A model generated the notes under the pieces. The model saw only the letters and a list, made by a program, of their open reading frames with translations. It made no database searches and was not told the DNA's origin. A program made the position numbers and the translations under genes. Positions 1 to 6,735 of a stretch of DNA of 7,223 nt are shown here, one piece after another (position 1 is the stretch's first letter; each line of letters begins with the position of its first letter). This stretch comes from JARICQ01 sp964428475 (GTDB taxonomy: Bacteria > Bacillota > Clostridia > Tissierellales > Tissierellaceae). Location: NCBI GenBank assembly GCA_964428475.1, contig CAYRYO010000073.1:1-7223 (forward strand), written 5' to 3'.

Positions 1-62
1 AAGGCTAATATCTTGAAATTTAGTATTCTTAGAAAACTTAAAAGATTATTAGAGCAAGCACA

Positions 63-82
63 GGAAGTGAGTACCCACTTCC
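63..82. repeat. Inverted repeat, 7-bp arms, possible relaxosome site or weak terminator
   Basis: GGAAGTG (63-69) and CACTTCC (76-82) are perfect complements around a 6-nt loop. The downstream sequence is T-rich but interrupted (86-99), so a weak plus-strand terminator for a gene left of the window is possible. Its position before mobC favours a binding site in the transfer origin. Confidence 0.55.
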
Positions 83-125
83 GATTTATCCTTTATTTTC
101 TCATCTGAAAATTGATGATAACTTG

Positions 126-142
126 TTGGGGAGTATCCCCAA
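126..142. repeat. Inverted repeat, 7-bp arms with 3-nt loop, before mobC
   Basis: TTGGGGA (126-132) and TCCCCAA (136-142) are perfect complements around GTA, followed by another TCCCC (143-147). A weak -10-like TATTAA lies at 148-153, so the repeat could be an operator where MobC or the relaxase controls its own transcription, or a second relaxosome element. The repeat is plain in the sequence; the role is inference. Confidence 0.5.
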
Positions 143-179
143 TCCCCTATTAAAATAATTACAGGAGGGAGCACAATTT

Positions 180-509
180 ATGGCTAATAGAGAAAGAAAA
201 AACCAAATTAAATTCTATGTAAATGATGAAGAAAGAAAATTAATCGAAGATAAAATGAATGAAGTTGGCATTAAAAATATGGGGGCTTATCTAAGAAAGA
301 TAGCAATAGATGGGCATATATTTATTCTTGATAATATGCCTTTAAAAGAAATGAATACTAATATGACTAGGTTTTCTAGTAATATGAATCAGATAGCAAA
401 AAGGGTAAACTCTACTGATACAGTATATACAGAAGACATAGAAGATATAAAGGAGATGATGAAAGAATTATGGCAATTACAAAAATCCATCCTATCAAAA
501 CTACCCTAG
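180..509 (+). CDS. mobC: MobC-family relaxosome accessory protein
   Basis: This 109-residue protein matches small MobC/NikA-like mobilization proteins in length and composition. The N-terminus (about 5-45) has the pattern of a ribbon-helix-helix DNA-binding fold: a short beta stretch (QIKFYVND), a helix (EERKLIEDKMNEVG), then NMGAYLRKIAIDG. The remainder (55-109) is helical with the conserved NMNQIAKRVN segment. Such proteins bind oriT as dimers and help the relaxase reach and nick one strand. The ATG at 180 is supported by a strong AGGAGGG site at 163-169, 10 nt upstream. The gene overlaps the relaxase start by 40 bp, which implies translational coupling. The family assignment is firm; its DNA site is not known. 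Confidence 0.88.
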   Translation: MANRERKNQIKFYVNDEERKLIEDKMNEVGIKNMGAYLRKIAIDGHIFILDNMPLKEMNTNMTRFSSNMNQIAKRVNSTDTVYTEDIEDIKEMMKELWQLQKSILSKLP

Positions 510-1846
510 ATTTAAGTATAGAATATATTTGTAATCCAGATAAAACTGATGGAGAAATTCTAATATCTACTCATGCCTGTGGACATGAAACAGCTTCTTT
601 AGAGTTTGAAATGACTAGAAGCTCCTGGAACAGTACTAGTAAAAACTTAGCCAGACATTTAATTCAATCCTTTGACCCTGAAGATAATTTAACTCCTGAA
701 ATAGCACATGAGATTGGGAATAAACTAATAGATAATGTGCTGCAAGGAAAATATGAATATATACTCACTACACATATAGATAGAGGTCATATCCATAACC
801 ATATAATATTTAATAATGTTAGTTTTATTGATGGCCGTGCTTATAATTCCAACAAAAAAACTTACCATCAAATTCGTAGTATAAGTGATGGATTGTGCAA
901 AGAATATGGCCTATCAGTTATCGAAAATCCTAGTAAGGAAAAGGGAAAATCCTATAAAGAATATCAAGAACATAAGAAAGGAAAGAGCTGGAAATCAAAG
1001 TTACAGTATGCTATTGATAAGGCAATCAAAAAAGCTAAGGATTGGGAAGACTTCTTGGAAATCATGCAATCTATGGGATATGAAATTAAGGAAGGGAAAC
1101 ATATTGCCTTTAGGGCAAAGGATCAAGAAAGGTTTACCAGAGCCAAAACTATTGGTGAAAATTACACTGAAGAAAGTATTAAGAGAAAAATAGAAAATAG
1201 AGTAGCAGAAAAATCAAAATCAACAACTAAGTCCCAATCTTATGCTAAAATTACTCCTGATAAATCCCATATTGGTAAAATTATTGATATAAAAAACAAT
1301 ACTAAAGCCAAAGAATTTAAGGGGTATGAAATTTGGGCTAAACAACATAATCTGAAAAATATGGCTAAGACTTTAAATTTAATGTCTATCCATAAAATTA
1401 ATTCTAAAGATGAGCTATATAACTCTATATCAAAAGCAAATATAGGTTTAACTAACATAGCAACTGATATTAAAGATACAGAAAATACTATAGATAATGT
1501 CAGCCTTAAAATCAAAAATATTGAATTATATAATAATTTAAAACCAATATATATTGCCTATGAAAAAGCTATAGATAAGAATTCATTTTATAAGTCCCAC
1601 GCTAAGGAAATAATATTATTTGAATCTACCAAAAAATCCTTAGGAGAAATTGTAACAGATGACTTATTGTCCACTGTTCCTAATTTTAGAAAAGAGATAA
1701 AAATTCAAAATAATTTCAAAGAAAAACTTTATAAAGATTATCAAAAACAAAAAGAAAAAGTCTCCCAATTAAATTTTTTAAAATCCAATTTGGAGACCTA
1801 TATGCAGTGGCAAGAGCCTGAAGTACATAGAAGAAGGGAGCATTAG
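470..1846 (+). CDS. MobA/VirD2-type relaxase (mobilization nuclease)
   Basis: This 458-residue relaxase is the enzyme that nicks oriT, attaches to the 5' end and pilots the strand into a recipient through a conjugation channel supplied by another element. The nuclease domain occupies roughly residues 1-250. The likely nucleophile is Y19 (SIEYICNPDKT). The RHLIQSFDP stretch (62-70) is typical of the family. The metal-binding motif is H102-x-D104-xx-H107-x-H109-x-H111, intact. The C-terminal part (about 260-458) is lysine-rich and helical with coiled-coil character, as in other Firmicute relaxases of this length, so the gene looks complete. Its start lies inside mobC; AAGGAG at 450-455 is 14 nt away, so coupling to mobC translation is likely. 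No type IV secretion genes are visible, consistent with a mobilizable rather than self-transmissible element. Confidence 0.93.
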   Translation: MAITKIHPIKTTLDLSIEYICNPDKTDGEILISTHACGHETASLEFEMTRSSWNSTSKNLARHLIQSFDPEDNLTPEIAHEIGNKLIDNVLQGKYEYILTTHIDRGHIHNHIIFNNVSFIDGRAYNSNKKTYHQIRSISDGLCKEYGLSVIENPSKEKGKSYKEYQEHKKGKSWKSKLQYAIDKAIKKAKDWEDFLEIMQSMGYEIKEGKHIAFRAKDQERFTRAKTIGENYTEESIKRKIENRVAEKSKSTTKSQSYAKITPDKSHIGKIIDIKNNTKAKEFKGYEIWAKQHNLKNMAKTLNLMSIHKINSKDELYNSISKANIGLTNIATDIKDTENTIDNVSLKIKNIELYNNLKPIYIAYEKAIDKNSFYKSHAKEIILFESTKKSLGEIVTDDLLSTVPNFRKEIKIQNNFKEKLYKDYQKQKEKVSQLNFLKSNLETYMQWQEPEVHRRREH

Positions 1847-1868
1847 TTTTGCTTCCTCTTTTAGTTTT
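1831..1868 (+). terminator. Intrinsic terminator at the end of the relaxase gene
   Basis: AAGAAGGGAGC (1831-1841) pairs with GCTTCCTCTT (1851-1860): four pairs, one bulged A, then six pairs including one G-U, around a 9-nt loop. It is followed by TTAGTTTTT (1860-1868). The hairpin covers the last codons and stop of the relaxase, in the 14-bp gap before the convergent abiF stop. The U-rich tail is on the plus-strand transcript; the minus-strand tail is poorer, so it probably stops the mob transcript mainly. Confidence 0.62.
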
Positions 1869-2997
1869 TGATTAAATTAATCCAATCAAAATTCAATCCC
1901 ATAAATCCTTCTATCTCAGCTATAGGTATAGTGCTTAACTTGTCCTCAAGCTTCTGGAATTCATTTTTTACTTGACTTATAAAATCATTTAATTCTTTTT
2001 TATCCATAAACAATGATATTATAAAAATCAAAGCATATGTACCTTGTCTTGCATTTAATCTTTTTTTACTCTGTGAATTATTTAATCTCCTACCTAATCT
2101 AGGGTCAACAGTATTAGGAAGTTTAGAACCAAAATTCATATAAATATCATCTATGGGTACTCTAGTTTTTATAAGATAAAACCTTTCATTATGAGCACAA
2201 ATATTTCTATATATACTTAAAATCTGTAGAATTCTTGAGGAATTTACTATAGATAAATCATCTGAAATAACAGGCTTAGAAATTAAATTTAAAGATTTAA
2301 TTATATCAATTTGTACATCTCTTTTTTGAAGAGTAAATAAATGGCTAATGTTCCCAAATGTTAATACATTCATCAAAATCCACATTGGCATATATCCATG
2401 CTGTTCCAAATAAGATTTAATTGAATCATTTTTATTCTTTCTTTGTTGTCCTAATGTCCTATATACAGTAGCAATATAATTATCATAAGTAGAATGCCTG
2501 TCCCATTTTGTAAAATTTCCTCTAGGTCGATTCCCTGATATAGTCGTACTAACAATTCCAAAATTATCACTAGTATAAACAGTATATAAATCAGTTAAGT
2601 CATAATATTTTCTTCTTAAATACTCACTATCCCTATGCAAATTTGACTTTTCTATTTCTGTGTTGAAAGGATTTTCATATAAATGATGTTGATAAAAAGA
2701 TTGAACTATTTGGTTTTTTATTATTTCCTCTATTTTTAATATTTCCTTTAAAAATAGTAGCCTTAAGTTTTTATCAAAAATTAGCAATGCTTCTAATTCA
2801 CTTAATTTTGTACCTGTAATATATCTCTCAACCCTACTTGACCCTCTGTATAGAAAAGGATCTTTATAGCCATTAATTAAATTATAATAATTATATTTTG
2901 TTAAGAGATTTTTCTCCGAACTGCTATTTTCAATACTCATATTACGATCTCTAAGAATTCTAATCCGTTCACTATATAAAGAGAATAGCTTTTCCAA
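1861..2997 (-). CDS. abiF: AbiF/AbiD-type abortive infection protein (Abi_2 family, HEPN-like)
   Basis: This 378-residue protein shows the marks of the Abi_2 family: LIFDKNLRLLFLKEILKIEE (about 72-91), GYMPMWILMNVLTFGNISHL (201-220), and RNICAHNERFY (264-274). The last carries an R264-x4-H269 motif of the kind used by HEPN ribonucleases, which often act as dimers. Known AbiF/AbiD proteins block phage growth. As I recall, AbiF has been described as the toxin of RNA-containing toxin-antitoxin systems from which type VI CRISPR effectors (Cas13) arose. Two structured RNA genes just upstream fit that arrangement. The start is TTG at 2997, because AGGGGG (3005-3010) lies 7 nt before it; the next ATG (2940) has only a weak site. 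A TTG start would keep toxin output low. The gene converges on the relaxase with a 14-bp gap. Cleavage of RNA is family inference. Confidence 0.88.
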   Translation of the reverse strand: MEKLFSLYSERIRILRDRNMSIENSSSEKNLLTKYNYYNLINGYKDPFLYRGSSRVERYITGTKLSELEALLIFDKNLRLLFLKEILKIEEIIKNQIVQSFYQHHLYENPFNTEIEKSNLHRDSEYLRRKYYDLTDLYTVYTSDNFGIVSTTISGNRPRGNFTKWDRHSTYDNYIATVYRTLGQQRKNKNDSIKSYLEQHGYMPMWILMNVLTFGNISHLFTLQKRDVQIDIIKSLNLISKPVISDDLSIVNSSRILQILSIYRNICAHNERFYLIKTRVPIDDIYMNFGSKLPNTVDPRLGRRLNNSQSKKRLNARQGTYALIFIISLFMDKKELNDFISQVKNEFQKLEDKLSTIPIAEIEGFMGLNFDWINLIKN

Positions 2998-3004
2998 CCT
3001 AATA

Positions 3005-3010
3005 CCCCCT
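3005..3010 (-). promoter_or_regulatory. Strong ribosome binding site for the TTG start of abiF
   Basis: AGGGGG on the minus strand lies 7 nt before TTG (2997-2995) and fixes the abiF start. It is 6 nt downstream of the conserved end of the proximal structured RNA, so folding or processing of that RNA could affect ribosome access. Confidence 0.7.
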
Positions 3011-3016
3011 AATATG

Positions 3017-3065
3017 TAGAAAGACTGAGGGAAAAATCACCCGCAGTCTTTAATCGATCTTTTAT
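3017..3065 (-). ncRNA. abiF-associated structured RNA, proximal copy
   Basis: The minus-strand RNA would begin near 3065 with AUAAAAGAUCGAUU and then form a hairpin at 3051-3020. AAAGACUG pairs with CAGUCUUU (8 bp), a C/U mismatch follows, then GGG pairs with CCC around an 8-nt loop (UGAUUUUU). It ends with the shared UUUCUA. The same leader and fold recur at 3206-3156. A conserved RNA motif upstream of abiF genes has been described by comparative genomics. Here no U-run follows the hairpin (next bases CAUAUU), so transcription probably reads on into the abiF ribosome site 6 nt away. It may therefore be the leader of the abiF mRNA, a separately processed antitoxin RNA, or both. Matching this copy to the published motif is inference from position and structure. 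Confidence 0.75.
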
Positions 3066-3071
3066 AAATCA

Positions 3072-3100
3072 ATCTTAACATATTATATTCATGTAATCAA
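3072..3100 (-). promoter_or_regulatory. Promoter of proximal RNA copy and probably of abiF
   Basis: On the minus strand: -35 TTGATT (3100-3095), a 17-bp spacer, and -10 TAAGAT (3077-3072) with an upstream TG giving an extended -10. The expected start is an A at 3065, two bases before the conserved AAAAGATCGATT leader. This is the same geometry as at the distal copy. The -10 is weaker than that of the distal promoter. Confidence 0.6.
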
Positions 3101-3151
3101 TAAAATGTTACCCTCATTTTAGATTTTTTTCAATATATAAAGTACCAATAT

Positions 3152-3206
3152 AAAATAGAAAGACCGAGGACAATACAACATCCGCGGTCTTTAATCGATC
3201 TTTTGT
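3152..3206 (-). ncRNA. abiF-associated structured RNA, distal copy, with terminator-like 3' end
   Basis: The minus-strand RNA would begin near 3206 with ACAAAAGAUCGAUU and form a hairpin at 3192-3159. AAAGACCG pairs with CGGUCUUU (8 bp), the same C/U mismatch follows, then GGA pairs with UCC around a 10-nt loop. Compared with the proximal copy, a U-A pair has become C-G and a G-C pair has become A-U, both with matching changes on the other arm, so the fold rather than the sequence is kept. The hairpin is followed by UUUCUAUUUU, a plausible intrinsic terminator. This copy therefore looks like a self-contained small RNA of about 55 nt. Its likely role is to restrain or assist AbiF, inferred from the family. 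Confidence 0.78.
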
Positions 3207-3212
3207 ATTTAA

Positions 3213-3241
3213 AGTATACCATAAATTATTGACCGATTCAA
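3213..3241 (-). promoter_or_regulatory. Strong extended -10 promoter of the distal RNA copy
   Basis: On the minus strand: -35 TTGAAT (3241-3236), exactly 17 bp, then -10 TATACT (3218-3213) preceded by TGG, an extended -10. The start is expected at the A at 3206. This is the best sigma-A-type promoter in the window and fits constitutive production of a small RNA. Confidence 0.72.
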
Positions 3242-3388
3242 CTATAAGTTTATTCATTTTGAAAAATTTTATTCATATCTTTAAAAGCTTTATTTGAGAA
3301 ATAAATAAACTTAGCTTATTCCTTTAAAATTTAATTTATACTTTATATAATGATAGTTAGCTAATAATATCTAGCAAGTAATAAAATA
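3242..3388. other. AT-rich spacer between cap3 and the RNA genes, no gene seen
   Basis: With the RNA genes and promoters below it, the gene-free stretch from the abiF start to the cap3 stop is about 390 bp; this 147-bp part is what remains unexplained. It contains an imperfect palindrome around TTAGCTAA (3357-3364) and two copies of TTTATTCAT (3249-3257 and 3268-3276). No reading frame with a ribosome site, no convincing terminator for the CBASS operon and no effector gene were found. Confidence 0.5.
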
Positions 3389-3865
3389 TTAATTTCCTTC
3401 TTCTTTATATAATGCAATTATTCTTCCATCAAAGCACATGTTTACGCCTATATCATATCCTAGAAGATTTTTACATACTATCAGCATTATTGGTTCTGAG
3501 CAGGCAAATCTTGTATCATTTGATATTTCTAACAATTGTTTTCTATCTTGATAGCTTGGGTTAGCATAATTGTTTGGATGGAAATGCCACTCTCCCAAAT
3601 AATACTCATCTACTTTCCATTTATTACTTAATAACTTTTTAAGACCTTTTATTCCTCTAACAAACCATGTAGAACCTAACTTTGAATCATCAGGTGGTAA
3701 GGTAAAGTCTGTTATTATAACTTTTTTCAAATCGACTGAATAATAACCTATGATAATTCCCCCTGTTTCACAGTCGTTAGCATCATCACAGATTTGGAAT
3801 ACCTTGTTCATCAGGTTTAAAGAAATATCTATAATAATATTATTTGTTCTATTAATGTATTGCAT
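3389..3865 (-). CDS. cap3: Cap3-type JAMM/JAB isopeptidase of type II CBASS
   Basis: This small JAB/MPN-fold metalloprotease is about 158 residues long. The zinc motif is complete: E33 in CETGGIIIG, then H94-x-H96-x7-S104-xx-D107 in EWHFHPNNYANPSYQD. In type II CBASS, Cap3 acts like a deubiquitinase: it cuts the bond between the CD-NTase C-terminus and its targets, and so opposes Cap2. It is the last gene of the operon, 3-15 bp after cap2. I chose ATG 3865 because GAGGA (3875-3871) lies 5 nt before it; the longer start at 3877 (four residues more, MRNQ) has only AGG placed 2 nt away. The function is assigned from the motif plus its neighbours and is secure at family level. No downstream terminator is evident. 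Confidence 0.9.
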   Translation of the reverse strand: MQYINRTNNIIIDISLNLMNKVFQICDDANDCETGGIIIGYYSVDLKKVIITDFTLPPDDSKLGSTWFVRGIKGLKKLLSNKWKVDEYYLGEWHFHPNNYANPSYQDRKQLLEISNDTRFACSEPIMLIVCKNLLGYDIGVNMCFDGRIIALYKEEGN

Positions 3866-3880
3866 CTGATTCCTCATATC

Positions 3881-5644
3881 CTATAAAATATCCATCTTTA
3901 TTATATTTTTTTTATATATAAAACCCATAATTCTAGTATCGTCATTTACAATATAATTATTTATTACAGTGGTTGCGGTGGTGGAAGCAAGCATTACATC
4001 AGATGCAAAAGCTGGAAATGCAGGACTCCAACATCCGATTCCATCTTGTGGTAGCTCTTCTAAACAAATATTATTCCTATCGCTATTAATTTCTTTATAA
4101 AAAAAGTTAATATAGTCTTTATAAATCAAATTCTGGATATTACAACAATATAAATATAAGTTTTCTGCCTTAAATCCAAACGAAATTGAAAAAAATAGGC
4201 CTTTGAAATTTTGTTTATGTTCTGAAATGTTAAATATTACTTCATCATTAGCAGAGCAATCAATAACGACATTATAGTTGTCCAATATTGAGATATTATT
4301 GATATCTAGCTTTGAGTTTATACTCTTAACCCTAGCATGTGGGTTTATATCATTTAGCATCTCCGCTAATGCTTTTGATTTTATGCTATCAATATCTCTA
4401 AAGTGGAGAATATGTCTACTGTTATTTCCTATCTTATAAAAATCATCATCTAAAATAGTCATATCTTCAACACCGTTTCTTACTAATTGCTCACATAAAT
4501 ACGCAGATAATGTTCCCGCACCAATAATTAAATATTTATTTTTCCTTACTTTTATATCATACCTTCCTCTAAGCAAGGATGAGTAAGAACTCCAGTTTTC
4601 ATCCCTAGTCCATTCTAACCGATTCTCATCTTTATATATTGTTCTTTTATCATTTTCAAACCAACCCAACTCATTCTTTCTGAAACCATTGGCATATCTC
4701 TCACCATGTGAAAGTATTGGTAGAAAAATTGATTTCCATTGGTATATATATCTATCTTGCCCTACTTTTTCATTAAAAGGAAAACCAATTAATAAAAAAT
4801 GTCTTTTTTTATCCCTAATATTAGGCGATAATTTTCGTATTATTTTGATTAAATCTATCCCTTGCTGATTTAAAGCTTTCTTAAGTTCATACCAAGTATT
4901 TGGTGCCTGCCAACCATTAATTAATGGTAATGATTTAATTTTAATCCAAATAGCTTTAATAGGTTCTTGATTAGCTATCATCTCTTCAATTGATTTCCCC
5001 CATATGTAAGCATTTACAACATTACCATCATTGGCAATATACTCTTTGATTACAAACATATCATTTTTTAACATATACATGTTAGCATATCCATCATTAT
5101 ACTCACAATCATCCCAAATCATTTCAGATACTAAATCTTCTGAAAATATTACTTTAGAAATATTAAGAACATTAAAATCAGGTAACTCTAACCATTGATT
5201 ATTTTCTATTAACGTACCCATAGATGCCTTATTTATCCACTTAATCGCTCTATTTAAATGCCAAAGTATCCTTGTATAGGCATCCCTAGGCTCATCATTG
5301 GCAAAAATTCCTTCTTCAACTCCTTGAACCTCTAGACATAATTTTCCTTCACGCCATATTTTGTTTTTTGATATTAATCCATTATTGGATTGATGAAAAT
5401 AAGTATTGGTAATACCCTTATCTGCCGAAGGATATATTCCTATCTTACCATTGGGGTAATTGCTCTCAGCGGTTAGGCACCAGTGCGTAATAATTGGGAA
5501 AGTTCCTCTATCCTTATTTGTCAATGAAAATTTAAAATACCATACATTAAAAACTTCATCCCATTTCCAATCTTGAGTCAATGAGCAATCCTTAAGTTCA
5601 TCTACTGCTCTTCTTCCTATAAGTAAATCTTTTGTAATTTCCAT
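3881..5644 (-). CDS. cap2: Cap2-type E2-E1 fusion protein of type II CBASS
   Basis: This 587-residue protein fuses a ubiquitin-conjugating-like N-terminus to a ubiquitin-activating (ThiF/E1) C-terminus. The E2-like part (about 1-150) has HWCLTAESNYP and a likely catalytic C103 in GKLCLEVQG. A linker region (about 150-365) follows. The E1 adenylation domain has the nucleotide loop G375-A-G377-T-L-S380, the acidic LDDDFY (399-403), and a likely E1 cysteine C538 in GIGCWSPAFP. Known Cap2 enzymes adenylate the C-terminus of the partner CD-NTase and transfer it to cellular targets, which primes nucleotide synthesis. The start codon overlaps the CD-NTase stop by one base (TAATG). GGAGGA (5661-5656) sits 11 nt upstream, so translation is probably coupled. 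The protein appears full length; the cysteine assignments are by motif. Confidence 0.9.
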   Translation of the reverse strand: MEITKDLLIGRRAVDELKDCSLTQDWKWDEVFNVWYFKFSLTNKDRGTFPIITHWCLTAESNYPNGKIGIYPSADKGITNTYFHQSNNGLISKNKIWREGKLCLEVQGVEEGIFANDEPRDAYTRILWHLNRAIKWINKASMGTLIENNQWLELPDFNVLNISKVIFSEDLVSEMIWDDCEYNDGYANMYMLKNDMFVIKEYIANDGNVVNAYIWGKSIEEMIANQEPIKAIWIKIKSLPLINGWQAPNTWYELKKALNQQGIDLIKIIRKLSPNIRDKKRHFLLIGFPFNEKVGQDRYIYQWKSIFLPILSHGERYANGFRKNELGWFENDKRTIYKDENRLEWTRDENWSSYSSLLRGRYDIKVRKNKYLIIGAGTLSAYLCEQLVRNGVEDMTILDDDFYKIGNNSRHILHFRDIDSIKSKALAEMLNDINPHARVKSINSKLDINNISILDNYNVVIDCSANDEVIFNISEHKQNFKGLFFSISFGFKAENLYLYCCNIQNLIYKDYINFFYKEINSDRNNICLEELPQDGIGCWSPAFPAFASDVMLASTTATTVINNYIVNDDTRIMGFIYKKNIIKMDIL

Positions 5645-6735
5645 TAAGCAAATCTTCCTCCGACTAAATTATTGCTTGGAGTTTCTCTTTTTGTAAGATT
5701 ATTTTTATTGTTTTCTTCAGGTCCTTCTGGAAACTTATTCCCCAAAAGTTCCCGCCAATACTTTGATGCATCAGTAATAGATTCTGCATCATAAGCCTTC
5801 CGAGCTATTTTAGCCGCATCTCTAACAGTGCTATAAAAATCATTGTATTCTTTATCTGTTAATCGTCCAAATACATCATGTTCCTGTACTCCCCTATCCT
5901 CTAAAAAAGGTTTGACGGAATGATTATCAACTATATACTCTAATGTTTCAGTTATTCCCTGAGCAACAGATTCAATTGTATCTGGACAACAATCTCCTAT
6001 AAAATGCTCTAATGGATAGCTTTTTGGATGTTTAACATCAGGATATTTTTCCTTTCTCCACCATTTTAAAGATTTAACTACATTTATATAGTGTCCATTA
6101 CAATTTTTATTCTTTTCAATCGTCCATCGTATTTGCTCTATTGGATGTGTTTTATCCCATACCTCTGCATTCCTGTCTGGTATATAAAGAGGCTCATCTT
6201 TCCATTCAGAACTATTGCTCAAATTCATAAAATTAATTATACTTGCTTCCATTTTGTAAAATGCGGAAGTCTGATTAATAATACTTTCAATATCTTCGCT
6301 AGATCTTAAAAAAGAATTCTCTATTGATTTTTCTTCAACTTCTGAAGGTGCTGAAGTTGGAACAATATCTAAGTCTACATGGCTCATTTCAATGCCCCAT
6401 GACCTTCCCTGTTTCTTAAACTTTCCGCTATAATACTTTTCAAGGAAAGAACGAAAACTTTCTAATGCTTCATCAGGTTCTACTTCATCTTTATCTAAAT
6501 TAGTTACTATAATAATATCTACATCTGAGCGACTACCATTCTTTGGTCTTACAGCTGTAGATCTTTTATAACTACCTTGTAAAAAGGTATCTACTATAAT
6601 ATCTTTTAAATCATCATACGAATTTAATCTTCTTCTTAATGTCTCATGTGCACTCTTAAGCTCACTTACCTGATTATCAGTTAATCGAATTTCTCTTAGA
6701 AAATCTCTAAAATAAGTTTTCATATGATTAGCCAT
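5644..6735 (-). CDS. CBASS CD-NTase (cGAS/DncV-like nucleotidyltransferase)
   Basis: Counting from ATG 6735, this is a 363-residue cGAS/DncV-like enzyme that would make a cyclic oligonucleotide signal upon phage infection. The polymerase-beta-type core shows FLQGSYKRSTAVRP (51-64) with G54-S55, the metal-binding D71-V-D73 in SDVDIIIV, and the third carboxylate in HVDLDIVP (D121 or D123). The C-terminal half is helical and ends in a flexible tail, NLVGGRFA. This fits a Cap2 substrate whose terminus is conjugated to targets. The clade and product nucleotide cannot be told by eye. The start is chosen because AGGGGG (6748-6743) lies 7 nt before ATG 6735. The frame is, however, open further upstream into a serine recombinase fragment, so a 524-residue or longer fusion could also be made. 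It heads the cap2-cap3 operon. Confidence 0.9.
   Translation of the reverse strand: MANHMKTYFRDFLREIRLTDNQVSELKSAHETLRRRLNSYDDLKDIIVDTFLQGSYKRSTAVRPKNGSRSDVDIIIVTNLDKDEVEPDEALESFRSFLEKYYSGKFKKQGRSWGIEMSHVDLDIVPTSAPSEVEEKSIENSFLRSSEDIESIINQTSAFYKMEASIINFMNLSNSSEWKDEPLYIPDRNAEVWDKTHPIEQIRWTIEKNKNCNGHYINVVKSLKWWRKEKYPDVKHPKSYPLEHFIGDCCPDTIESVAQGITETLEYIVDNHSVKPFLEDRGVQEHDVFGRLTDKEYNDFYSTVRDAAKIARKAYDAESITDASKYWRELLGNKFPEGPEENNKNNLTKRETPSNNLVGGRFA

Larger units (their letters stand above)
55..150. other. Candidate transfer origin (oriT) upstream of mobC
   Basis: This non-coding leader sits directly before a mobC-relaxase pair, the usual position of an oriT. It holds two perfect inverted repeats (63-82 and 126-142). 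Just after the first, at 87-93, is TATCCTT, which resembles the nick-site core of IncP/MOBP-type origins (consensus YATCCTG). In RP4 that core also follows an inverted-repeat arm ending in CTTCAC; here the arm ends in CACTTCC. The position and repeats are seen directly. The nick-site assignment is inference, and the exact nick cannot be placed from sequence alone. Confidence 0.5.

Noticed and set aside
1..108. A plus-strand frame is open from the left edge to TGA at 106-108 (about 35 residues) and could be the tail of an upstream gene.
   Set aside because: It runs through the inverted repeat at 63-82, ends in a stretch that resembles no family I know, and is too short to judge without sequence to the left.
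885..1193. Plus-strand reading frame of about 102 codons inside the relaxase gene.
   Set aside because: It overlaps the intact relaxase in another frame, has no ribosome site of its own and has a composition typical of a shadow frame.
1240..1515. Minus-strand reading frame of 91 codons with hydrophobic stretches, opposite the relaxase.
   Set aside because: It is antisense to the helical lysine-rich part of the relaxase; hydrophobic residues arise from A-rich codons read in reverse. No ribosome site was seen.
3017..3206. Tandem hairpin repeats considered as a CRISPR array.
   Set aside because: There are only two copies, the interval contains a promoter instead of a spacer of repeat length, and each copy has its own promoter, so these are duplicated RNA genes.
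3351..3371. Imperfect palindrome around TTAGCTAA considered as a terminator for the CBASS operon.
   Set aside because: The arms are almost pure A/T with no loop and no U-run on the minus strand, so it is unlikely to terminate transcription.
6091..6309. Plus-strand reading frame of 72 codons opposite the CD-NTase.
   Set aside because: It is antisense to the nucleotidyltransferase coding region, has no ribosome site and shows no family resemblance.
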